Below are positions 8,986-18,000 of a stretch of 64,000 bases of DNA, piece after piece. The position numbers and the translations under genes are program-made. This DNA is from Barthelona sp. PAP020 (lineage: Eukaryota; Metamonada: BaSk clade), in assembly GCA_040182905.1 (NCBI GenBank), contig JARQWU010000004.1, positions 1 to 64,000 of the forward strand. The letters are read 5' to 3'. Each line of letters begins with the position of its first letter. The stretch's first letter is position 1. The notes under the pieces are model-generated. The model was not told where the DNA came from, ran no database searches, and saw only the letters and a list, made by a program, of their open reading frames with translations.

Positions 8986-10350
8986 TTAAACATAATCTTT
9001 TGAAAAACCAGACATTTTCTGTTGCAATTTTTGATAACGCATGAATTCATTGGTATCAAGAAGATCTTGATCTTGTACTGTCAATTGAGAGGCTGGTTTT
9101 GGAGTACCATTGATAATAAACGATTCTGAAGCCAATTCAGAAGTTGTTGTGTCGTAGTCTAAAACAGGGGGCAAAGTAGCTTCAGGTTCAAAATGAAAAG
9201 GCACTTCTGAAGCTGCTCTGACTTCATTTTTAACCATTGAAAAGACCATTTCCTCCTTTACACTGGGAATGGGAGTACCGGATCTAATATTACTAATATC
9301 GGTTTCCATTGACGAAGAACTGGTGTTCATTCTCAGTGAAAATTCAGGTGATGATTCTATTGATTCTTTAAGTTCTTCAAGACGCAACCTGGAAGGAGGT
9401 TGACTTTTTGGTCTCAAATGCATGTTGTGTCTCAAATGCAATTTGTCCTTTGTACCAACCTTTTCCCTCAATAACCAAGGCGTATGAACCCTTTTGCCAC
9501 CAATATTCTCTATAAACTTCTGACGAGAAGTGAGAAAGGAGATATTGGTTTTCAGTCCTTTCCTTGCACGATTCTTATTCAGCCTGGCACGTAATTCCTG
9601 CGTTGTGCAGAAGTTATCAAAATAATTAAGGGAAAATGGACTGGTGTCATTGCCGTAAAACACATAATCTTTTAAAATTTGTTCTCGAATAAAAAGAATA
9701 ATTTTATCGCAAATTAACTTGAGTTCCTTCAATCTACTTAAAGATTGAACAAATTCAGGAATATCTTGATCAATGATCAATAGACGTCGTGGAACAACAT
9801 CAAACCCATCCATTCTCTCCTCCTTCATTGTACAAGTTGGACAAACATGCTCTCCAATTTCATTTGTAGATGTTTGTGCAAAAGTAAAAAGTCGATGACA
9901 AGGACCATCACAATAATATTGATACCCATTATCATCTTCAAACTTAGATAATTGATCCATGATTTCTTCCCTGAACTTTGTAAATTTCCAAAGAATTCCT
10001 TCAATGAAATGAAAAATATCAAAATAATATACATATTTCTTTGTTTTTGCTCCAGCATGATGTTCATTATGTACTCTATAAACTAAAAAAGATTGTTGTA
10101 AGCGCTTATAGATAGCTTGCAATTTATCATTCTTGAGATTCGTTCTCCCAAATACACTATTACAAAAGTCAGTATGTGTTTTCTTTCCATCAATTCTTTT
10201 TGTAATTTCATATTGAGCAAACAATATATTATCAAAAACAATTCGATCATGATGAGTATGGAAATAGTGTAAAATCCAATTAACCAATGATCGAATTGGT
10301 GGTTTTAGGATTGTAGTTAACACATCTAAGCCCGAATGTTGATCGGACAT
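8986..10350 (-). CDS. General transcription factor IIE subunit alpha (TFIIE-alpha/TFA1-like)
   Basis: 454 residues. TFIIE-alpha recruits and stimulates TFIIH at RNA polymerase II promoters. The N-terminal ~110 residues fit the extended winged helix of the family (LVNWILHYFHTHHD, then LAQYEITKRIDGKKTH and a helix with RLQQSFLVYRVHNE). A YYxxD-FHFIEGILWKF segment follows. A zinc ribbon comes next: CDGPC at about residue 147 and CPTC at about 171. The C-terminal ~250 residues are low-complexity with charged and Ser/Thr-rich stretches. The longest frame begins upstream at TTG with a Phe-rich, membrane-like leader; the ATG at 10350 (MSDQHSG) is preceded by TTTCAC and starts the conserved domain, so I chose it. 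The gene lies 72 bp downstream of the RNase III fusion stop on the same strand. Confidence 0.7.
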   Translation of the reverse strand: MSDQHSGLDVLTTILKPPIRSLVNWILHYFHTHHDRIVFDNILFAQYEITKRIDGKKTHTDFCNSVFGRTNLKNDKLQAIYKRLQQSFLVYRVHNEHHAGAKTKKYVYYFDIFHFIEGILWKFTKFREEIMDQLSKFEDDNGYQYYCDGPCHRLFTFAQTSTNEIGEHVCPTCTMKEERMDGFDVVPRRLLIIDQDIPEFVQSLSRLKELKLICDKIILFIREQILKDYVFYGNDTSPFSLNYFDNFCTTQELRARLNKNRARKGLKTNISFLTSRQKFIENIGGKRVHTPWLLREKVGTKDKLHLRHNMHLRPKSQPPSRLRLEELKESIESSPEFSLRMNTSSSSMETDISNIRSGTPIPSVKEEMVFSMVKNEVRAASEVPFHFEPEATLPPVLDYDTTTSELASESFIINGTPKPASQLTVQDQDLLDTNEFMRYQKLQQKMSGFSKDYV

Positions 10351-10422
10351 GTGAAATTTTAAAAAAAAAAAAATTGAAAGAAAGAAAAATGAGGTCAAAA
10401 ACAAAATTGAAAAAAAACGTAT

Positions 10423-13400
10423 TTACAGTCCAAGAAAATCCAAAGCTTGATCTGCTGCTCTTTTTTCAGCAATTTTTTTTGAAGTTCCTTCTCCAAAATA
10501 ATCTTTTCCCAAAACACAAACTTTACATGTAAATCGAGGTAAATGATCCAAACCAGACTTGGATACCATCTCATATATCGGCAATTCCAAACCTACCTTT
10601 TGAGTATACTCTTGCAACAACGATTTTGAATTCTCTCTTCTCAATGAAGGAAAAATATTGAGCGATTCAATGGCAGGAATGACCACAAATTGAAAAACAT
10701 TTTGTGCTGCTGAAAATGATCCATCAAGCCAAATGGCACCAAAAACAGCTTCTAATGCGTCAGCGTATACTTTTGAGACATCTTTGTTTGGAATGAAATC
10801 CTGATCTCCTTTCAAAACAAAAGTTTCCAGAGAAATTAAAGAACTAATAGAAGCCAAAGTATCACCATTGGCCATGAATGCACGTAGTTTGGATAGTATT
10901 CCTTCATCACTCTTAGGATGCCTTAAGAAGAAATATTCTGCCAATAATAGATCCAAAACAGCATCACCAAGGTATTCTAATCGTTGATTATTTGCTGATG
11001 TGTTCATTTTTCTTTGAAATGAACGATGGATTAATGCAGATTGAAGTAAATGAATGTTTTTAAAGCGATAATGTAGCTTATCCTCCAATATAGATAAATT
11101 ATCGGAAATCAGAGGAGTGGTGAATTCATACACATCAATATAATCATCACTGTGTTCACTATACTCTTCTTCGTCTTGTGTTTGATGATTTTGCTGTAAT
11201 TTGAACAACATCTGATCTAAATACTTTGTATAATTGGTATTTTTCAACAAGTCGAATGATTTTTCAAGAATACATTCCTCAACCTCTTCAAAAAACAAGC
11301 ACAACTGAGCTTTTTGAAATTTTTCAAACACCCCTTCACTGACCATTATTTCAGGAATCTCGTCAAACCGATTAATCACAGAAGCCACAACAGAACCATC
11401 CATCTGATACCAAAAGTCAAAAGAACAATTTTGACAAAGTACAGTGAATGTATAAATATCAATGGTGTTGAATTTTTTAAAATTTGGGCCAAAATTATCA
11501 TTAAACAATTCATAAATATTAGAAGACGTTTCAATGATATTAACACATGCAGAAATATTGCCAAAGTTCGAATAATTGGCTTGTATAATGTCAAGACTAT
11601 TATCAAAAAAATTGAAATCAGGTAAATTTTTCTGAAGTCTCAAGAATTCTTCTAAACTTAAATGAACGCCTTCATATAACATCTGTTTAATAATTGTATG
11701 TTCATAATTAAAATTTAAACACTTGAAGACCTTGAAAAAAATAGGGTACTTCAAAAAGGACATTTCTTTCATGTATTGAAACAAAGATGAAACGAAAGGA
11801 TTGTCTTGCTTTTCTGTAAACTGTAAAAAAATCGAGAAAAAGTTATCAAACAGACAAATTAGTTTTTCATAAGACAAATCAGTGAGAAATAACTCAAAAT
11901 TATTAGCAACAAATTGAGAAATCGCTTCTTTATCAAATACTAAAATTTTTTGAGTTTGAATGAAAATATCCTGAAAAATACTCATATTTTCCAATATATA
12001 TAAATTACCACCATTCTTTATATTGTTTTCCTTTGTATAATCAGTTAAATATGATTCAAACTTTTTATATTCATCATAATTTAACCAAATACCTTCGGAA
12101 ACAAGGAAATTAATTTCATAATCAGTTAATGAACAATTTGAAAATAAATTTTGTAAAACTCCACCATTTCTTTGATTTTGTTTAATGATTTCAATTAATG
12201 GAACAATATTTGAATTTTGATTTTCTTTTAAAGATAAATGATAAAAAAACAAATCTTTAAATGATTCTTCTATCATATATACATTTAAACGTTGTGAATT
12301 ATTATCAAAACATACTAAATGATGTTGATTATTAATAATAAAAAAATTGAATTTGGTGCAGGCAAAATCAAAATTCCAAGAAAAAAATTTTTTTTTTTTT
12401 TCTTTTTTATTTCCTGCTAAAAATACTTTATTTTGATAATTTAATACAAGAAAATTAGTTTTATAATTTTTTTGAACATTATCATTAAAATTTTTAATCA
12501 AATTTTTTGAATAAAAGATCTTGAAATCAAGTAATTTTTCTGGAATAACAAGAATTTCATTTGAAATGTCTAAAAAATCAATTTTACGCAAAGCAAGATC
12601 TTTTTTGTGAAAATTATTGAAATTACATAAATTTGAAAGAAGAATAGAATGAATTGTTGAGATTTCTTGTGAAGAATTTATAAGACTTTTTGTAAGCAAA
12701 TATAATTTATTATCAATAAAATCAATGTTGAAACTGATTAAAATTGATGGAAGATTTATAATATGATTAGCAATTTTCAATGATTCTGCCACAACATAAA
12801 ATTCTAAACTTCGTCCAAAAACAAGAATACAACCATTATTCAAACACTCTAACCTTGTAATTCCAATTCTTATATCCAGAGTCAACCAACTTTCTTCAAT
12901 CTTTTCTACAATATCAAAACAATGAATATTTCCATTAACAGTAGCAACATATATTAAATCTGCTGTTGAACTGCTACCGAACGTAAGAGCAATCGGTTTT
13001 CCACGTGTCAAAAACTCATCATCAAAAAATTGTGTTGTTTCCCAATTCAAAATTTTAAGAACACCATCTCCAGTAATATATGCAAAATATGCTCCATCAA
13101 ATGAAAAATCAAAGTCAACTACACATTTTTGTGCTTCAATCTTCTTTACCAATTTAAAACTATCAGTATCGAAAAAGTAGATGTAAGTCGTATTGGTGTT
13201 TATAACTACAAACCATCCTAAACGATCAAAATGTTTGTATTTTAGGGGATTTTCAATGGATAAAATGAAAGTAAGATCATATTTATTTTGAAATGGAAAA
13301 TAATGATCAATACATCGCAATAATATATCATATTCATGTAATTCAAACAATTTCTTCTGAAATTTAATCAAATTATACCCATTTTCAACTAAATAATCAA

Positions 13401-13605
13401 AAAATTCATATCTCAAATTTTTTATACATTCAATACCCAAATAAATATCAGTCAACACATGATTGTTTAATCCTTTTTCAGTTTGAAAAAATCTCATCAT
13501 TCTTTTCAATTGATCATCTTTGCAATTTGGAATATTTTTGATCAATTTGTCAAATTGGTTGGAATTAAAATTATCTTCATCATTACATCTCTTTAAATCT
13601 TGCAT
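10423..13605 (-). CDS. Beta-propeller-like / RNase III / dsRBD fusion protein
   Basis: 1060 residues in one uninterrupted frame. The N-terminal ~100 residues are helical. Residues ~110-430 hold WD-like repeats (KKIEAQKCVVDFDFSFDGAYFAYITGDG is one blade; written here as KKIEAQ...DFSFDGAYFAY). A long helical, Asn/Phe-rich middle follows. The C-terminus (~840-985) is a complete RNase III domain with signature QRLEYLGDAVLDLLLAEYFF and YADALEAVFGAIWLDG. The metal-binding acids E877, D881, D949 and E952 are all present. A dsRNA-binding domain (~993-1060) ends in the usual KKIAEKRAADQALDFL helix. Cleavage of double-stranded RNA (rRNA processing or small-RNA biogenesis) is expected from the family. 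I know of no standard RNase III, Drosha or Dicer with this N-terminus. ATG at 13605. Confidence 0.85.
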   Translation of the reverse strand: MQDLKRCNDEDNFNSNQFDKLIKNIPNCKDDQLKRMMRFFQTEKGLNNHVLTDIYLGIECIKNLRYEFFDYLVENGYNLIKFQKKLFELHEYDILLRCIDHYFPFQNKYDLTFILSIENPLKYKHFDRLGWFVVINTNTTYIYFFDTDSFKLVKKIEAQKCVVDFDFSFDGAYFAYITGDGVLKILNWETTQFFDDEFLTRGKPIALTFGSSSTADLIYVATVNGNIHCFDIVEKIEESWLTLDIRIGITRLECLNNGCILVFGRSLEFYVVAESLKIANHIINLPSILISFNIDFIDNKLYLLTKSLINSSQEISTIHSILLSNLCNFNNFHKKDLALRKIDFLDISNEILVIPEKLLDFKIFYSKNLIKNFNDNVQKNYKTNFLVLNYQNKVFLAGNKKEKKKKFFSWNFDFACTKFNFFIINNQHHLVCFDNNSQRLNVYMIEESFKDLFFYHLSLKENQNSNIVPLIEIIKQNQRNGGVLQNLFSNCSLTDYEINFLVSEGIWLNYDEYKKFESYLTDYTKENNIKNGGNLYILENMSIFQDIFIQTQKILVFDKEAISQFVANNFELFLTDLSYEKLICLFDNFFSIFLQFTEKQDNPFVSSLFQYMKEMSFLKYPIFFKVFKCLNFNYEHTIIKQMLYEGVHLSLEEFLRLQKNLPDFNFFDNSLDIIQANYSNFGNISACVNIIETSSNIYELFNDNFGPNFKKFNTIDIYTFTVLCQNCSFDFWYQMDGSVVASVINRFDEIPEIMVSEGVFEKFQKAQLCLFFEEVEECILEKSFDLLKNTNYTKYLDQMLFKLQQNHQTQDEEEYSEHSDDYIDVYEFTTPLISDNLSILEDKLHYRFKNIHLLQSALIHRSFQRKMNTSANNQRLEYLGDAVLDLLLAEYFFLRHPKSDEGILSKLRAFMANGDTLASISSLISLETFVLKGDQDFIPNKDVSKVYADALEAVFGAIWLDGSFSAAQNVFQFVVIPAIESLNIFPSLRRENSKSLLQEYTQKVGLELPIYEMVSKSGLDHLPRFTCKVCVLGKDYFGEGTSKKIAEKRAADQALDFLGL

Positions 13606-14148
13606 ATCAAAAATATTTTTTAATTATAAACGGAAAGATTTCATTACTGTAATTTGTGCACATTATCTAATCTCATCAAATCAATGATATTCCAAATATA
13701 TATTGGCATATCTGTATAATCAAAGTTCTGTTAAAGCTAATTGATTCTTAACGATCAAAGAAGAACAATTTCTTTTGATAGTGTAGTTTTTTCTCTTTTT
13801 TTTTTTTCAACTCAAACAATTAAAACCCAACAAATATTTACCTTATTAACTTTATTAATTAAATTGACTGTTTTGATTGTGGCAAAGTTTTGTTTAAATA
13901 GAGAATCAAAAGAAAGAGTTCATCTTTTCCTTTAAATTAAAATCAATATCATTGTTTATTTGATCATAAAAGTTTCATATCCTCTTTGATTTGGAAAAAC
14001 TTTTCATTTTTCATAAGTTTAGTTGAAATGATAAAAATTGTAAAGTATAAAAGGGAAAAAAAAAAAATCATCCCTTGATCAAACAATTAAATGAAGAAAT
14101 GAAGACATTTAAAAATTTCATTCAAGTGAAGAAGTAGTGTATTATTAG

Positions 14149-14662
14149 ATATTTATGAGGTATGAGTTGTTCAGTGAACAACGAAACGAGTTAGCTTAAG
14201 GTTTGTGAAAACTCACGTGGATTCAGATGCCCAAGTAACATAAAAAATTGGACTAAAGGTGGTCAAGAAACAACAAATTAAGGAAGTGATATTTGATGAA
14301 CTCTTTATATCTCCAATAAATTCCGTTCATTGAGCATGAACTTCCACATTATTTCCAAGCCAAGAAGCACTGTGTGTATGAATGAATAAAAAAGAATGGT
14401 GTTTATTTGGTTAAAAGCTTTCGAGGCCTGATTGATCTGTTGAAAAACTTTAGATTTTCTAAGGTAAAGTTTAAACTTTAAAATTTTGCTTTTGCAAAAA
14501 TACAAAAGAATAGGAATGGAAAATTTTTCCAAAATTTTCATACTTGATGAGCAAGATTCAATTGCAGCCACTCATTTTCTGTGGCTGAGATTTAATGAAA
14601 TGAGTTTTCTCTGATTACTTTTTCTTTGTAAATAAATATAGTTGTTTCACAACTGGACCAAA
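14149..14662 (-). repeat. Dispersed ~515-bp element, copy A (order X-Y)
   Basis: Read on the minus strand this is block X (14662 to 14350) followed by block Y (14349 to 14149). Both blocks recur at about 85-90% identity on the plus strand at 33439-33960, but there in the order Y-X. Each copy is therefore one unit of a circularly permuted or formerly tandem element. Block Y ends with the palindrome GTTGTTCAcTGAACAAC near 14169-14185. Block X begins with GTTGTgaaACAAC. A variable stem CAGCCAC/GTGGCTG lies within X. Substitutions between copies within the shared open frame are mostly non-synonymous, so the element is probably non-coding. Confidence 0.8.
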
Positions 14663-14887
14663 TTTTTCCACTTTCGTCTTAGAAGTTATTTCCAAAACAA
14701 AATACATTATGGTATGAACATTTAATCAGTTGGGAACGACAGTTGTTTAATTTTCTGATCTTAAAACGATTACCTTCTTTCTTTACACACCATTCCAAGG
14801 ATTGTGATAATTTTTCAGCTATTCTTATTATTAAGTTTCAAAAAATAAATTTATACTGGAAAATTTCTTCTTAAATAACAATTTAAA

Positions 14888-14914
14888 TTATTTTATTTTA
14901 TTTTATTTTATTTT
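14888..14914 (+). repeat. ATTTT microsatellite
   Basis: Five or so tandem ATTTT units in the non-coding region upstream of the calpain-like gene. Simple sequence repeat; no function inferred. Confidence 0.8.
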
Positions 14915-15061
14915 TAAAATATTTAATTTGTTAATTTTTCCCTTTTTTTTTGTTGTGTCAAGCAAAGATAAAAATAAAATGATAATAAAATCAAAAAAGT
15001 GAATAAAAATGAAAAAGATTCAAAAGAAGAATGATAAAATTTTATTTTATTATGGGAGTTG

Positions 15062-18000
15062 ATGATAGAAACTGAATTTGATATTTGGATATTTTTATTT
15101 CTTTTTAAAATATCAATATTATTATCGATAAGATTAAATAGAATTGAAAAAGATATTGAAAACAAAACAAAACGAAAACTTGAATATATAGTATGTAGAA
15201 CGCTTGAAATAATATTATTATTGATTGGAACAATAGGATTATTAACAATATTGATCACAAGAAATTTTGATATGCATTGGATAAAATCAATTGCATCTGA
15301 AATTCCTTCATTTTTTTTATTGTATTTTCTACTTGATTTAATAAGCAATCAAGGAAAATTTAACGTTTTTGTTTTTGGTGGTTTTTTGTTTTTTTCTCCA
15401 TTAATTACTTTTTTGACTCCATTGGATGATTTTAAAAATTTTAAACGTTTAATTTTTCATCAATCTTTTTTTATTCAATGTGTTTTGCTAATGTTATCAT
15501 GTAATGATGGAATTTCCAGACAAAAATTTTACAAGTTTTATTCACTATTTTGGAAGTCTTATGATGATAGATTTAAACACAAAAATGGACATGGAAACAG
15601 TAAATCTCACAGTTCTTTGCATAACAATAAAATATTAAAGCTACTTGATTTAATGAGGAATTTTGATCGTTTTATTGTATTTTTTTCAATTTTTTGGACA
15701 ATTGTACATTTAATTTTTTATCATTACATGGTATTAACATTGGATGAAAAAGAATTAATACAAGCACATCTTTTTATTTATTCCACATCGATTGTATGTA
15801 TTTATTGGGCTTTTTATCCTTCTCATATCACTTTTAAGAATACAAATTATAGTGAGATGACTTTGCTATTTTTTGGTAATTTTGCTTTAATGTTGTTCAC
15901 TTGTATTTATCTTATATATCCTTTTAAAGAATTATGTTATTTTTTTGTGATATTTTCAATTGGAATATTTTCAATTTTTGACAACATTTACAATTTTAAA
16001 AATATTTTATTCTTTGATCAAACGTTTTGGTTAAGTAGATATTTGAATTTGAAGGAAAATGAATGGTTTACGAATGCTAACAATTTTTATAAAAATTCGT
16101 TATCTTCTATTGTTTTGTTAAAAAGTTCATCTTTATATTTGAGTTTGTTTTTTTTAGTTGTTTTGAAATTTTTCAAAATTTTTGGTTATTCACATGATGT
16201 CTTCATATGGTTACCATTTTCTTTTATTGAAATAAAAGTATTTTTTGATGCAATGGTTAAATTTCGTTTTTTTTCTTTGAAAAAATGGGTTTTATTAATG
16301 TTTCGTACATTTATGTTAATCTTATTGTTATTTGTTACTTGTAATACAATTATTTTCAAACTTTCAAACATTATTGAATTATTGAAAGTTTGTAGTGTTG
16401 GTTATTCTTTAGGCCCTATTTGTATTATTTATTTACAATATGAAAAGCAATTTTGTTATTTTAACACTTTAAAATTAAAGCATATTTTATACTTTATCAT
16501 GAGCATTTTTGTTGCTATTGCTATTGGTTTTGTTTTATGTGATTGTGTTGATTTTGCTATAATGTTTTTTGTGATGAATGAATATTTTTTGATTTTTTAT
16601 ATGCGTATGAAACAGCATTCACTTCGTTATTCTAGTCAAATTCTTCAGTTTTGCTTTCATATCTTCATCTTATTATATATTTATCATATTGATTTTAAAT
16701 ATGCTACTCATATTAATCTAATGATTTCTTTCTTTTTCATTCTGATGTGTTATTATTTTCGTGAACAAAAATTATTTGTCATTGTACCTTTTGGATTTTT
16801 CATCTTGAATTACTTCTTTTTAATTAGTTTTTTTGTTCAATACAATCTGTTAATCTTTTATATCATCGGTTTAATAGTTTTAATTGTTCCTTTTGTTTTA
16901 TTTATTTACGAAATGATTGTTCATGAAAATTTTTCAAAATCTTTCTTTTTTTCAGTCATCACATTTACAACGATTCTCCTTTTATGGATATCTTGTTTCT
17001 TTACGAACGATAGAATGTATTTCAATTTCGGAATGCTAATATTGGTATTTTTTATGATGGTATTAACTTTTTTTTCCTTAAACGGTGACTTTTACGTTGC
17101 TAGAAATTCTTTTCAACTTTTCTTTTGCTCAAGAAAATCAAAGAAAATTGTGAATTATTCTTTCAAATTATTTTGCACTTTATTTTCATATCTGTTCATT
17201 GTTGAATTATATCATTTGTTGAATCGATGTTTTTTTTGCGATTATGTTTCATTAATGATCCGAAATTTTGCTTTGATTTTGATTTTTTCCATTTTATTGA
17301 AAATTTTTTACAATAATTCAAACAAGATAAGTAGACTTAGTTCGTTACCTTTCAATAAAGAGTTAGTGAAGAAAGTGACTAAATCTTTGCCAACTTCAGC
17401 TCATTTACCATCACAGAATCAATCCTTTTCACATTCAAACCCCACACAAACACATACATTTCCAAATTTTGAATTTGATATTGATTCATCCCTACAAAAT
17501 CAACAGCAAGTTCATGCTTCTTTTGAAAAGTCTGAGCTTTATGAATATGTACATGAAGCTTTATTTTTTTATACTTTCAAGTCTATAAGTAAAAATTGTT
17601 TAGAACAGATAAATCTTTTGTTGAAAGGTACTTTAAGCACCTTGTTTTATAATCAGAGTGAAATGAATAACCTTTTACAAAACTATCATATTTTTTTAAC
17701 AAATTGGATTAAAGACTTGAAGATTCAATGGAATTTAGATTCAAATTTTGAAAAAACTTCGTTGTCAAATACAAATTCTAAAATGCAAATTTTAGTTGAA
17801 AGAGTGAATAAAAATCCATTCTTTATCGACTTAGATGAGGTCGTAAATTCAAAAATGTTGTTTCCTTTTAAATACATGTTTCATCACAAACAAAATCTTT
17901 CTAAGTTTACAAATATTTCACAAATTTCTCATTTTTCTCAATCAGGTATCAATAGTTTTCATAGGTATATGAATCAATCAAATCCTACTAGTATGAAAAG

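Larger units (their letters stand above)
13606..15061. other. Long intergenic region with repeat copy A
   Basis: About 1.45 kb between the divergent RNase III fusion (-) and calpain-like gene (+). It contains copy A of a ~515-bp dispersed element at 14149-14662, an ATTTT microsatellite near 14888-14914 and otherwise unstructured AT-rich sequence. Short open frames here (for example 13741-13935 and 14305-14571) show no protein-like composition or constraint. No tRNA or known RNA gene was recognised. Confidence 0.6.

Noticed and set aside
11314-11625. Plus-strand 103-codon frame inside the RNase III fusion gene
   Set aside because: Antisense shadow of the long gene; Ile/Arg-rich composition with no motif.
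14305-14571. ORF shared by the two repeat copies (also 33747-34049) as a conserved small protein
   Set aside because: Between the copies I count about seven amino-acid-changing and only about three silent differences in the shared part, and the frames end differently. This is not protein-level constraint.
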